Shown here: one piece after another, positions 24,483-36,276 of the stretch
Layout: every line of letters starts with the position of its first letter
How positions within the stretch are numbered: position 1 is the stretch's first letter
Source: Aphelenchoides besseyi
Taxonomy: Eukaryota > Nematoda > Chromadorea > Rhabditida > Aphelenchoididae
Reading direction: 5' to 3'
Assembly: GCA_024699855.1 (NCBI GenBank)
Contig: JAMPIQ010000001.1
Location: 9,734,001 to 9,798,000 of the forward strand
DNA: 64,000 nt
Program-made: the position numbers and the translations under genes
Notes under the pieces: generated by a model
The model's database searches: none
What the model was told of the DNA's origin: nothing
What the model saw: the letters and a program-made list of their open reading frames with translations, nothing else

Positions 24483-27400
24483 TTCCTCGGCTACTCTTAA
24501 TCAAAAGGTTCTGACGTTAATGATCGATGACTTTTTAGCAAATTTGCATAATTGGAATGTTGAGCACTTGTTTGTCAAGTGGACTTATAAGCCCAATCTT
24601 TTGTTCTTGTATACTTCAACGTAGATGACAGTCTTCGTATTCAAATTGTAGTTCTTAACGTCAAATTACCGCTCTCACCACACGAACACATTGGTCGGCA
24701 GAAGGACGGCAATTTGCAACAATCTTTGAGCTGCTTCTTTTCGGAATCCGAAGTTTTGGATGACGAGAGTTGAATTCCAACAAATTTTCTCGGACGTCCA
24801 TCTGAAGCGCAGAATCTGCGACGCTGTCAAACTCCGAAACCAAATTCAATTGACATCCTCAAACTGGTTTTTGACCACAAATTCGATTGCGGAACATTTG
24901 CCCTACGGTTTGCAATTCGATTTGCATTTTCGAGAACAACATTTGTTATTTTTGGCAACTCAAGTAGATTAAAAGAAGAACAATCGGTGTTAAATCTTTT
25001 TGTTGTCGAGGTTTTTGACAAACGGTTTTGCAATCTGATTTCCACGCGATCCTGCTGATTGTAATCGTTTGAGGATGAAAGTTCACAATTCTTGCTTTGA
25101 AGCTCCCTAATCTCATGGTTCTTATTGGAGGCGAAAGTAACTATCGTATGGTTCGGGGATTAAAGCAGAGAACACGCGATGTTTGATGAATATAAACGAC
25201 AAGAAGGTTTTTGTATCCCGAAATAGCCACTCAGTTTATCCGACTATTCTGACTTCTGAACTTTTTCATCGAGACAAGTTGGAGTTCAATTTGGACGCCT
25301 CAACGATCTCTCTATTCCTGTGGTGCGGTCTTCGACGCGAACGAAGATCGTTGGAGCGTCTGAAAATTGAAGCGAACGATAAAGCGGATTTCGTTTTCTT
25401 TCCATCTTATCCGTTTTTTTAACACACTACTTCAATTCGATAGCCCTCTTGTTGTTCTCGATGTTCCGTTTTTTTCGTTTCCAATTCGAAGAAAACTCAA
25501 TTTCCGTTCGTGGTTTTTGAGTTAGCACTTTTGCTATTTCGGACATCTCGTGCTTCCACTTTTAGAGTTTGATTGTATGCGAGAAGAAGATGATTGTCTT
25601 CACAGATGGATTGCGAAAGCGGCTGTGACATTCAAAGTGACGAAAGGTCCACTTAGTTGGCTTATTCACTACTTACCAAATTGGAGTGCTTCATGTGTTA
25701 TTTACGAACAAAATGCTGTTCGAGCTCATTGCGTGACTCGAATTCTTTTTCTGTTCGAAAGCAATTTGTTTGATGAGAATCAGTTTGAGGAATTCGATAA
25801 TCGTATACGATGCTCTTTCTTTTAATTAACTGCGTCGCTTGCACTCTCAACGTTTGCTTCTTGACCGAAAGACGGAAATGAAAAGACGTTGCAGATGATG
25901 TGTCGAATGAGAAATGGGCATCGCGATAACGAGAGAAAGAAAGTTTGGTTCTGCAAAAACTGACGACTTCAAGACCGATGGCCGCTCGTTTCAGTCCATA
26001 ATCCTCGATTCTCCCGTTTTTGACACGTGTGACAGGAGAATTGTTGGCAAAATGTGCTGCTTATTGAAGGCTTAGCTATGTGTCTGCAAAGTTTCTTGTT
26101 TGCCAACAGTCACGGCGGAACTATGAAGGAAATTTGCGGTAAATTGTTTGGACTTGAAATCTTTTTTAACCAGCTTCTCGATTCCTTTTGAATGGCGTGT
26201 TAGATTGAATTTCGAAAAGGACAATGAAGTCTGCAATTCAAGTTGCGAAGAGGCGTGTTCTCTTCTTTTGGTCGCATTTTGACGCACAATTCTTAGCAAC
26301 CACCCTCTCAATAAATGGAATGTGAGAAGCCGAACGAACTTTGGAATTTACCGTCCAGTTTGTTTTCGTGTCGTCTTCTTGTTTTCCAATAAGCTGCGTG
26401 TTTTGATGTTCGTGCGGTTGACGGGCAGAAGGCGCGCACGTTGACTCCGAGTTGACGGCTCGAGTGGTAGATGCGAAATACGAGAATGTAGGCGCAATCA
26501 AGGAGCGAAGATTAAGCCAATTAGCAACAATCTTCGCAACATTTACGTAAATCAAACTTTCTATTACCAGCACTTGTTTTCCATTAGCTAATCGTGTTTG
26601 AATGAACACACTCGAGTTGTCAACCCGTGGTCCAAAATCGTATGACGGTAATCATGAGGTTGCAATGCACTTCGAGAACAAAATGAAACTCTATTTGAGT
26701 ACAAAAAACAAAGTTGTTTGCACGCAAATTACCGGTGTTTCTGTCGAAGGTCGTTTCCACTTTTCGGATTGTCGATTTGATTGACAGAATATAAAAAGAA
26801 CAGGTGCAAGTGCCACAGTCCTTGGACTTCCGTATTTTCTGACGTCTGTTAGTTTGTTGGAGATTTGAAGTCCAAATTCTCTTGCACTTCAAGCGAGGTC
26901 TTTTGTTCTCTCAACCGTTTGATTGGTTTGATTGGCGTCAGATCGTCGAAACGAAACTTCTTCTTGTTGTTTCGAAGTCCCGATTTTCGAATCAAACAAA
27001 AAGTTAGATGTTTTTACCTTCGGTTAAAGTCGAAACGGCAATTTCTGAAAAATCTTCTGATTCACACGTCCAACATTTTTTGTTTCAACATTTTTGAGTC
27101 AACAGAAGGCTTTGATGTTTTAACTTTGAATTCCTTGGCCCAATTCGTCATTGGTCGTTCCATCAAGCAAATGTCGAAAAATCGAAAACCATTGACTCGC
27201 ATCTTTCGGCTTATTCTCTGTTTTTGTTTTGTCGACGGAATTTGCCTCTGAAGTCGTCTGCTCATTTCGAAGTCGAGCTCAATTCCGCGGCTTTCAAGTT
27301 GAGTCAAACGAATGACCGACGAGAAGATTGTAGTTGACAGTCTTAAGACAAGCAGTAAACACGAGGCACGTGGTTGCTTAACAAATATCCAATTTGACAT

Positions 27401-30094
27401 TTCAACGTTAACTTTGACAGCTAGCTGACTGAAATTCGAGCTTCTGCTCATCTCTCAACCTTGTCAATTGTTTCCTCATAAGTCTTTGTTTTACAACTTC
27501 AGAACCTTGCCTCCGTTTTGATTTCGCGTTGTGATAAGATTTGTTTTTGGTTCAACGGTTTATCCGAAGATAAGAGCTCTCGAAATCTGATGATTGATGA
27601 GGCCGAGATGTGCGCTTATTTTGGTCGTTTGACTATAAAATCCTGTGGACTTGAATTCGCTGACCCACCCACCACTACACGTTATTCCCAAATGTATTTG
27701 ATTTCTCGTGGTTTTTTCGTCTGAAACAGCCGTTTAAACTCCCGATTTATCCCAAAAAACCGTTTTCTCAAACGGCACACTCACGAGCATGCCAGTTGGG
27801 TTTAAAGTGGGCGGTCGGAATGTCAGAAGTCTTTGGACTATCGAAAAGTTTATTTTTAGTCAAAAAGATTTTATGTTTACTGGCCGTTCGATTCGTGAGT
27901 TTGAAATCTTCGACATTCTTTTCGTAAAGTCGTGACACTTCGCGTCCTTTCTCGTACGAATTCACTTGTGAGCTCTCGTGTCCGACTCTCACGGTTGTCC
28001 ATTTCATTCTTCCGGCCACTCGAATGGCACGTGGTCACCAACAAACTCGCCACAAAGTGCCACTTCGGTTGCGCAATTACGTCGACAAGTGATTTCCACT
28101 TTGAGTTGAATTGTCAACAGCGAATTTATTTTCGGTTTCTTTAAACTTCTTTGCACCGACTTTACGTTTCCTCGTAATACTTTTGCACGAAACTATTGAC
28201 GTTGTAGTTGGCTGCTGAGAACATAGGGACCATCCAATTTCGTTAATGAAAACCACAAGCTTCAGCGGATCACCGGCGCTAATCGGCTCGTGCCGTTGAC
28301 GTTTGAATGTTTTCGATTTGGCGGGTTTTCGTTTTTAAGGTTAGGACACACGACTGCGGTCAATCGCGTTTCTTTCGGGTGCAGCGGCTGATACGGTAGT
28401 AAGATTAGAATCTGGAGTCTTCCTTAAACCTTCTGCCCGATACCGCTCATTTCGCTCCATAGTTTGTAGTGGAAACGAACAGCTTAATTATTCGACGTGT
28501 AGTTTATTTTCAACTTCTGGGCGTTCAGTAAGCTTTTCAGCTGTTGAGTTTCTTTGAATCGGTGAAGTTGTTGAGACGAACCGGTGGACAGAATTAATTC
28601 CAACGTGATTTCGGATTGAATTTGCTTCTGATTCCAAGAAAACGCTTGACTACGATAGGACGATATTGGACAAAGTTCGTAGTTTAGATTTTTAATGTTT
28701 CTTAGTCTCAATGTTTTTGCTGAGATCTCGAATGTTCGGTGCCGTTAAAATCGCCGCTGCGAATCTTCGTTGGTACTTGAATTACACTCCTGCGCAGTTA
28801 ATGTTTTTGTTTTTCCTTTTCAACGTTCAATAATCAGGAACTGATCGGTCGAGTGGCAAGCACAAACGTGAAAGACATCAAAAACCATTGGAACATTTTG
28901 AATTTTGATTCTGTTTTTGCGAGTTTACGGTAAACTCCGAATAGTCAACAGAAACGCCTTCAGAAGTAACATGACAGTCCGCTCCGACGCCCATTAATCA
29001 AACGTCAACGGTCGTCTGGTTGATTGCTCGTTGCGCAATTGAAATTGTGAACCCATTAGTTTTTTGATATAAAAGAGGTGCTTCTTCCTGCAAATTTCAT
29101 TGTTATACCCGCAGGCTTATGACGCAAAGTACGGAGATTACGCACGTGAATCACGTTCTTCATTTGATACCCTACAGAGTCGTGGTGGTTATGAAATTCG
29201 CCGCGTCAGTCCAACTGCGTCGTGATTTTGCACTTAATGCGTTTACGGAGTTATTGCGTGTATTTTCGCGAATTTACAACTTTGAAGATTAAAATCGAGG
29301 TGGGAGTGTGACGTCCGACTACGAATTGTCATCAAAGCCTATGATTACAAGCAGCTGTTTATACAGTCGAAACATCGATTTGATGATGAGTCCCAGCTTG
29401 TGGATTTACATCGATTATTTGACGTTTAATGTTTGTTTACACACTCAGGATCTTTCGCTATAAAACGAAGATTCAGGCTACCAGATGATCATCACATCTG
29501 CTTACCCACCAGTTTACTTCGTAGTCTCATTTTTTGATCTTTCAATTCGTTTCGTTACCTACACTCTAACTACTTAACCGTCCCATTAGACGTGATCTCA
29601 CGTAGCGCCGTGTGACGTCACTTGCGCACAACAGTCGAACAATCGAAGTGCTCACTCTCTCGACGTGCGTTGTTTGACTTTTGCACTTACCAGCGAGTGG
29701 AACGGTTGAGAAGTTCTCCGCCCAAAATTGTGGTATAATAATTAGTGGTGGTTATCAGCGAGTGTTCTGCTTCTTCTCGGTTTCTATTTGCACAAACCCT
29801 CTTCGTGCTGATTATACACGACGCCGATCATTCGTTTGATTTTGTACGCTAAACCTGTTGGTTTTACGTTTCCATTTCTGACCAGTGACCATTTTATTTC
29901 GTGCTGTCAATTACGCGATAAGCTTGTGATTGTAATTCGAAAGTAATTTGCAGATACACTCGACCAACTACTGACTTTTGGTTTTCATTCTTCTACTTAA
30001 TACGACGGCCGCCAATCTCGCAGCCATCGATCCAAACCTTAAATCCGCGAACATCGTCGAACAGCCTCTCAACTCGACAGCAAAATCAGAAAAC
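24483..30094. other. Gene-poor block II (upstream of PKI)
   Basis: 5.6 kb with no supported gene. Open frames of 60-130 codons occur on both strands but none has a domain or consistent splice chain. TATA-like boxes with a GC-containing context appear at about 26790 (ATATAAAAAG), 27634 (CTATAAAATC), 29068 (ATATAAAAGAGG) and 29459 (CTATAAAACG), each without an evident coding exon nearby. An AATTTGCAG acceptor at about 29952 probably marks the 5' UTR of the PKI gene. No tandem array or transposon ends were recognised. Confidence 0.45.
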
Positions 30095-30349
30095 ATGAGC
30101 GCCACTGGAATGGTTTGTGTTGTTCCCGAATTGCAAGAGTTCACATCGAGCCGCCGAGCCGGTCGACGAAACGCGATGCACGACTTGAATATCGAGGGAA
30201 TGGACCCGATTGAAGCTCAGAAATTGGCCGAACAGTTCGCCCAAATGGGACACAACGACGACGATGTGACGGGCGCATCGACATCGAAAAATGAAGGTAA
30301 AGGATTTGAATAGAGAGTTTTAATCAATTGTCGACTTTCAGATAAGTGA
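30095..30349 (+). CDS. PKI: PKI-type heat-stable inhibitor of cAMP-dependent protein kinase
   Basis: PKI binds the free catalytic subunit of protein kinase A as a pseudosubstrate and helps export it from the nucleus. Exons 30095-30296 and 30342-30349 give 69 aa, the usual size of PKI proteins. The pseudosubstrate is plain: FTSSRRAGRRNAMHD, with the high-affinity Phe, the Arg pair before Asn and Ala at the phospho-acceptor position. After it a Leu-containing segment (IEAQKLAEQFAQM) stands where the nuclear export signal of vertebrate PKI lies, though it is weaker. The tail is acidic (HNDDDVTGASTS). The second exon carries only the last codons. The first in-frame ATG before the motif was chosen; the frame is open further upstream but without an ATG. 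Confidence 0.82.
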
Positions 30350-30955
30350 ACTTTTAACTGCGAAAGTCCGCTCAATCATCTCAGTTCCAATGGAAATAAG
30401 CGGAATGTGAACTCAACAATCAAAATTTATCTTCCGCACGAGTTTTCCTTGTGTAAAAAAACCAACAGTACGGTTATCTTCCTCTTATTTATGTTCATTG
30501 TAATCCAAACGAAATGCATCATTGAACTTTTTGACTGTCGCTTGTATACACACGATTCTAATTACTCTTCACATCCAATGATCTCTTCTTCATCTCCTCC
30601 TCGGTTTCTTTCTCTTGCCCTTCCTCCCCACAACGACCGCGAAAATTTGCGTTTCCTTTCTTGTAATGAGGTTTCCGTGAATGCCGAATAAACACCAAAA
30701 ACATATAGATAACAAAGTTTATGAAAAAGCGTACGCAAAAGGAATCTTTACACATGAAACGCAGTGGAAGAGAAGTGTCCTGATAGTTGATGGTTATGGA
30801 ACATTTTCTTTTGATATCGAGACGTTTAAAAATTAGAAAACAAAAAGAACTAAAAACCATTAAGCCAATGCACCGCTTTGTATTCTTGTGGATATCGAAT
30901 TTAACATAAATAAGATCTATTGTTTAGTACATGATCATAATTACAATTGCGGCGA
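30350..30955. other. Intergenic between convergent PKI and CNOT9 genes
   Basis: About 600 nt holding the 3' UTRs of both genes. A pyrimidine-rich stretch (about 30580-30640) is conspicuous. No gene recognised. Confidence 0.4.
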
Positions 30956-32014
30956 CTACGTTCCTTGACGACGAGTGGAGGCGCCTTGAGCGATGTTCAT
31001 CAATAGAACTTTGCAGAAGTGTTCGGTGGAACGGTCCTGTTCGAGGAAGTCTTTGAACGTTTGATCGCGAAGTTGTTCCGGCAAACATTGAGCCAACGCT
31101 TGAACGGCACGATTGTTGTCCGATAAACGCGCGTAACAACGAACTACGTGTTTGAATAGACGAGCTGATTTCTCGACAGTCAAATGTTGAACGACTTTAC
31201 CCTGAAACAAGCGAGTTGTCCGCCAGTCTTTAGTTCGCTTCTTACCAAAACAATGGCAACATGAGAGAACCTTTCGTAGGTTTGACAGACGTAATCGAGG
31301 CCCAAATCGTCGAGAAGAATCTTCTGCAAAATGAAAGTAGAGACTGTACGCGACAGTTCGGTTCCTTGTTCCATGATTCGCAGACAAAGTGGAATGATTT
31401 CGGTGGATAGAAGAAAACGAATCACGTCTTTTTCATCAGTCTTCACCATCGCTCCAATCACGCCCAACGATGTGAGACGAAGATACTCGAATGGTCGAGT
31501 AGTTTTGGTCGTGTGAAGAAACGGATAGAGAAACAGCGGGATTTTGGCTGAAATTGACAATCAAAATTTGTTTCTCTCGAAAATTAAACCTTCCAAGAAC
31601 AACCGTCGAGTATCTTTGTGAGCAGCAACACATTGCATCAACGCCAACGCGTTACAGACACGATTCGATTGCGTTGCGGTCAAAGTCGGAGGCCTAAAAA
31701 CGTTTGTTGAGATTTGTTTACAACTAGGAACTGACATTATTGCCGTGTAGACTCCAATTACTTCTTGGAGCAAACAGGTCATTGTTCCGTACGATTGCCA
31801 AATCCAAACCGGAAGATCGGGAATCGTTTCGCGTTTTTTGCTGAATGTCAATTTCAAAACAACGATAGCGAGTTCTCTACCTTAACTCCAACAACGCAGT
31901 TTCTCTTTTTGCTGGATCACGAATATCCAAAATCCATTGACACATTTGTTGTTCGTCCACGCGTTCTTCGGACGAAGTTGGAGCGGGAGTCGTACCGGAA
32001 GTTTGTTGTTCCAT
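30956..32014 (-). CDS. ntl-9: CNOT9 (RQCD1/Rcd1) subunit of the CCR4-NOT complex
   Basis: CNOT9 is the armadillo-repeat subunit of the CCR4-NOT deadenylase that docks Trp-containing partners such as GW182. Exons 32014-31881, 31840-31736, 31693-31590, 31547-31246 and 31201-30956 give 296 aa. Nearly the whole chain matches the highly conserved family: [110 protein letters not shown]. The N-terminal 40 residues are Ser/Thr/Pro/Gln-rich, as usual, and the C-terminus ends soon after the last helix. It shares a 268-nt divergent promoter region with the SIM-rich gene. Confidence 0.95.
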
Positions 32015-32282
32015 TGAGTTACACTGAAACTTATTGAAAACGGTCTACGATTGTGCGTTACCTTAAGTTACTAGTTGAAAACAAACCGTCTAAACAATTA
32101 ACCGTGAACTTTGATGACCTTACAAAAAATCACGATCAACACAAATCCTAAGGAACTGACAGCAAATGGTGTCTGCAAAGAAGACTCAACGCAAAACGTA
32201 AAGACCTCGACGAGTCATCTGTTACCCACGAATTGATAGTAAGGCGACTCGCTGTTTCGACAGCGATCATTTTGTTGGATAA

Positions 32283-33117
32283 ATGAATAGACGTAACGAT
32301 TCGAACGTTAGTTTAGAAGACTTTGTAATGGCTTCGACTTTTCGTACAAACTCCTGGTTGGCATATGTCGAACAGCGACGTGCACGATTGGCCGATTTTC
32401 GTCCATCAACATCTAACTTGGTAGACTATTCCTCCCAATCGTCTTCAGATTTCGATACGCGATCTACGGTCAGTGAGAGTACGATTACTTCTGTGGAAGA
32501 TGTGATTGTGATTCCACAATCAAACTATCGTCAAGCTCAAAGAGTCTCAAATCGAACGACAACCAAAAAACCGAAGGTGATTGTAGTTTCTATTATTTCA
32601 AATTAAGATTTTTAGGTCATCGACGTGATCACTTTAGATGATGATTCTGATAGTGATATCATTCCCATTGAATTAGCCGAAGCTCCACAACAAGCTCGTC
32701 AGATTTGCGACAAAACTATCGATTTGGATTCGATTAACGAAACAATCGAGTTGGACTCGAATATGGAGAGCACTTCTCAACCATTGTATTCAAACGTTTC
32801 AAGTCCATCAATTGTGCAAACTAACGATACGCTTGAGATCTTGGGTGTTACTCGCTCCGACGACTTTGTCCCCGAAGCAGAAGATATGGAAACTAAAGTG
32901 AGTTTTTGGTTTTGAATGTTCATTCATTGGCTTTCAGCCTCGAATTGACGAGGGATATTTCCGTGGCCCGTACAACAAGCGAATGGTTGTCATAGATCAA
33001 GATGAATCGGATGAGGCCGACGATGTTATTCAAATTGACGACGATGACGAAGAGGGGCCGAAAGCACAGCGCTCACCGTCTAACCCTTTAGTTTCTACAC
33101 TTTGTCCGATTTTATAG
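32283..33117 (+). CDS. Acidic protein with multiple SUMO-interaction motifs
   Basis: I do not recognise an orthologue. Exons 32283-32576, 32616-32897 and 32938-33117 give 251 aa. The striking feature is repeated short hydrophobic cores flanked by acidic or Ser-acidic residues, the form of SUMO-interaction motifs: DVIVIPQS (about residue 78), DVITLDDDSDSD (about 102), IIPIELAE, TIDLDS, TIELDS, MVVIDQDESDE (about 210) and VIQIDDDDEE (about 225). Three of these (VITLDDD, VVIDQDE, VIQIDDD) are textbook in form. No RING, nuclease or other domain is seen; the rest is S/T/N-rich and probably disordered, with basic patches at the N-terminus (VEQRRARLADFR). A nuclear adaptor that reads poly-SUMO is the natural inference. 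Confidence 0.7.
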
Positions 33118-33205
33118 ATTATCTCGAAAATAATGTCTGTTATACCATTGTAATCTTTATTCTACAAGTTAAACGCACTTAACAAAACAAAGCCAATTTA
33201 ACAGA

Positions 33206-33643
33206 TTACTTGAGAACAATGTCATCCGTGAAGCGAATGTATCCCTTGTCGACGTCAAAAGTCATGGTGATCGGCTTCGGACTGTCGCAGTTATGAGTGA
33301 TACGGAGTTGAGGACGTACGCCAAGAAACCCGTTGTTTCCTTCCACCGAAAACGCACACAATTTGCGACACGGCAAGTCCAACATTTGATTCTCCCTGAA
33401 GTTATCCGATCGAATGACCTATGTACAAACTTACGCCAAATAGTTGTTGTAGAGATACCCACGGTCAACCAATTCCAAACGAGTGTTCTCGGCGGTCCAA
33501 TTGCCGCTCTTGCAAATGACCGTTCCTTGAACTTGCGAATAACCAAACTTTTCCTCGCCGTTGGAAACATGATAGAATTTTTGGAATGCACGAGCACTGT
33601 TCAAAATTAACAGAAGACCGACAATTGATCGAATTGAAGTCAT
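33206..33643 (-). CDS. Secreted transthyretin-like (TTR/TTL) family protein
   Basis: Transthyretin-like proteins are a large nematode family of small secreted beta-sandwich proteins; some bridge apoptotic cells and engulfment receptors, most have no known role. Exons 33643-33435 and 33395-33206 give 132 aa. A signal peptide is clear (MTSIRSIVGLLLILNSARA). The domain opens with VQGTVICKSGNWTAENTRLE, matching the family's VxGxLxC start, and the end strand PQLRITHNCD matches the typical IxHxC motif, followed by MTFDVDKGYIRF. The ATG directly follows TCTTTTAG, a trans-splice acceptor. The assignment is good at family level; no subfamily is claimed. Confidence 0.72.
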
Positions 33644-34058
33644 CTAAAAGACAGAGAGATCGATTGCTTAAGGTCAAGTAACTCACCTTTTAAAATCAAA
33701 AGCTTCAACCTCAGCGTCAAACAACAAACCGACTGAAATCGAGTATTCGATTTGAATGAAGAGATTTTGCATTTTTCACTCTTTACTCCAAATTTCTTGC
33801 GCACTAACGTAATCTATCATAGATATTTGACACAATCATTAAATAAGAACTTCACAAGTTCAAATAATTTTAGCTCATCGATTAACACTATTAGCACAAT
33901 GACTTTAACAATCAGACACCTCTACATCAACTCCCTAATCTACTGCTGTACGAGAACTGAACAATCAACTAATCAATCACATGCAAATTTTCTGTTTGCA
34001 TTTTTCAGGCCTGAGAGAACGATCGGGAGAACAATCTCATTTGCGCTCAACTGGTGAA

Positions 34059-34401
34059 ATGTCCGAGTTGTCATTTGTTTTCGTGTCCGTGAATTTGGTT
34101 TCCGTACTTCTCGGCACTTTTGTTTTATGGGAATGTGCTATTGCAAAGAAAAAACCACCACCAAAAGAAGCTCCAAAACCCGTCGTTCAAAAAGTAAGTC
34201 GTCCAACTGACCGTTTCATTTAACTGTGCACTTTCAGGAGGAAAAGAAGGTGGTCAAGGCGGAGGTCAAAAAAGAAAAAACTGAAGATGAAGATGGCGGA
34301 TACGAGGTCTGCGATAATTCTCTCAGTCATTAACGCAATTTCAGGCGTGTCCCGAGATGACTCCGACTCAATTGCAGAAATTCGTGGAGGTCGTCAAATA
34401 A
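34059..34401 (+). CDS. Small single-pass membrane protein, unknown
   Basis: Not recognised. Exons 34059-34193, 34238-34306 and 34345-34401 give 86 aa with good splice signals. Residues 6-26 form a membrane helix (FVFVSVNLVSVLLGTFVLW). A Lys/Pro stretch follows (AKKKPPPKEAPKPVVQK), then a charged Lys/Glu region, then a conserved-looking end (CPEMTPTQLQKFVEVVK). Positive charge after the helix predicts an N-out, C-in orientation. An AATAAA lies about 60 nt after the stop. The three consistent introns argue that this is a real gene and not a chance frame. Confidence 0.62.
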
Positions 34402-34580
34402 TCAATCGTTGGAGACAAATCCCATTCCACTAGTTGACTGTACAAACTTTTTGTAAACGAATAAACGAAATTTTTTAAATAATGTTCATTAATCTCCAGG
34501 CCATTTTGTTGTGTGTGCCGTTCTGAAAACAGAACTATATGAGGTCATTTCATGGAAACTTGTGCAACGAATAAACACGT

Positions 34581-36040
34581 TTAACCGAACCAAATGGAAA
34601 TTGAGATACTCGGTTGTAAAGCTCGAACATAATGCAAATATCGACGAGGAATAAAAAGACAATCACCGGCTTCCATAACGAAATCTTCGCATTCCACTTC
34701 GCGAAATAACGGAAATTCATTGTAGTCTGGATGCTCGACATCGACTTGGCTCGAATTTGCTCTCAGAAAATCATCGTGTAAATAAATCTTATCGGAATGT
34801 CGAGGATCAATCAAACGAACAAACTTTTTTCCTTCCACCTAAACGTCTTTTTAATCTTCAATTTTTTTCTTCAACTCACTTGACAGAAAAAGTTGTGTCG
34901 TGGATCTGAATGCAGCGGTGATACGGTAGTTGCTGGTCCAATAAAGCAGTTAATCAATTCCGGCTCCATGTTCTCCGCTTCGATTGATGTAGTGGCCAAT
35001 GCACAATAATCAGGAATCAGAATTTCTTGTCGAAGCGACGGAATTTGATCCAACAAACGATGCTGAGCTAGATAGCCGGATTGTTGGGGCTAAAATCAAT
35101 CAGTTGATTTCAACCATTCGATCTCTTACTTTGGCCGGTGCAATAAAGTCACGTAGATATTCGCCAAACATCAACAGTTGCTGTTGAAAGTCGGCGTCCA
35201 CATAACTGCTACCCAACTCCACGGGAACCAGCCGTCGACTGCAACGTTCGTACAAATATGAAAAACTGCAAAAATTGGACAGAAACAAATCATGCAAACT
35301 CACTTCCACTTTCCAAAACACGGCCATTGACTCACGAGTCCACGAATGATCACAGGTTTCTGTGGTTTAAAGTATAGTCGATAGAACGTTTCGAGTGTTG
35401 GCATTTCAACCACCGGAATCTGGATGGACGTCGACAATGACTTCGGTTCGGGTTGTAATTGAGGCTTCGAAAACTGGATATCTTAGTAAAATTGGAAACA
35501 AAAGTCAACGGTTACAGCAAGAGGTGATTCAGGGCCCAAGACAGCGCACAAAAGTTCTGCGGCTCCAGCCAAAACATCGCCATTAATATCCAAACCCAAT
35601 AGCAGTCCTTTGTCACAATAAGTGAGCGCTTGCTAGAAAACAAATAAATAAAATTAGAAAGATTACGAACCTCAAGTTGGTTTCCAAGCACCAGCAAATA
35701 AGATCGAACCAAACAAACCAAAGCGAACAGAACTCGATGATGATCTTCGATTTCCGAATAGTGTCCGGTGTTGAGAAGGATGTGAGTCTCATTGTAAAGA
35801 TAGTCGAGACTCTTTGCGGCATCTAAAAAACAAATCGATTTTATTCAACAAACAAAACTTGCCGTCCAGCTTCTCGTTTCTAATGACCAATCGCAGACAA
35901 CTTAAAAGCGCGTCGGTGATCCAAAATCCACTCAGCAGTTTGAACAACTGCGGTTGTGTTTCGGCTTTCAGTTTTAGCAAATCAAAATCAAAAACATGTT
36001 CAAGAAGTAAAAGAAACTCATTTTCCACGTCCTTGTCCAT
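34581..36040 (-). CDS. jmjd-5: KDM8/JMJD5-type JmjC oxygenase
   Basis: JMJD5 is an Fe(II)/2-oxoglutarate oxygenase (arginine hydroxylase/peptidase activities reported) with nuclear roles. Seven exons (36040-35863, 35822-35671, 35632-35516, 35473-35304, 35265-35130, 35089-34880, 34838-34581) give 406 aa. The N-terminal half is helical, as in the family. The JmjC half is diagnostic: PVIIRGLVSQWPCFGKW, VPVELGSSYVDADF, YLAQHRLLDQIPSLRQEILI, and the iron motif HSDPRHNFF (HxD) with the distal His in PRRYLHYVRAL; SQVDVEHPDYNEFPLF is also family-specific. Catalytic residues are intact. Intron 1 appears to be a GC-AG intron (ACG|GCAAGT), the only donor that keeps frame. The gene starts 237 nt downstream of SmE on the same strand. 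Confidence 0.92.
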
Positions 36041-36276
36041 TATCTTAATAAACCATTCCGTGTCCTTTAATTCTTTTGAAAGATAAACTCAATGGATATC
36101 CGTACGGTTTCAAAGCAAGCAATTAACATCAGGATTAATTTATTCAATTACAACAATCGAGAAGAAAAGGAAGTGAGGACTCGTTGAGAAACGAGAGATC
36201 GGTTACAAATCTTAACAAGCAGAATAATAATAAACGATCCTTAAAATCATAAGAAAAATCCACAGGTCCTCGTCGT

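Noticed and set aside
24661..24849. Possible BRCT-coding exon of ect-2 upstream of the DH domain
   Set aside because: The translation has neither the Trp nor the Gly-Gly pattern of BRCT repeats, and no consistent splice path leads to 24482.
20000..30000. Spliced-leader RNA, 5S rRNA or CRISPR-type repeat array in the gene-poor blocks
   Set aside because: No SL1-like leader string, no 5S sequence and no regularly spaced repeats were seen; a eukaryotic genome would not carry a CRISPR array.
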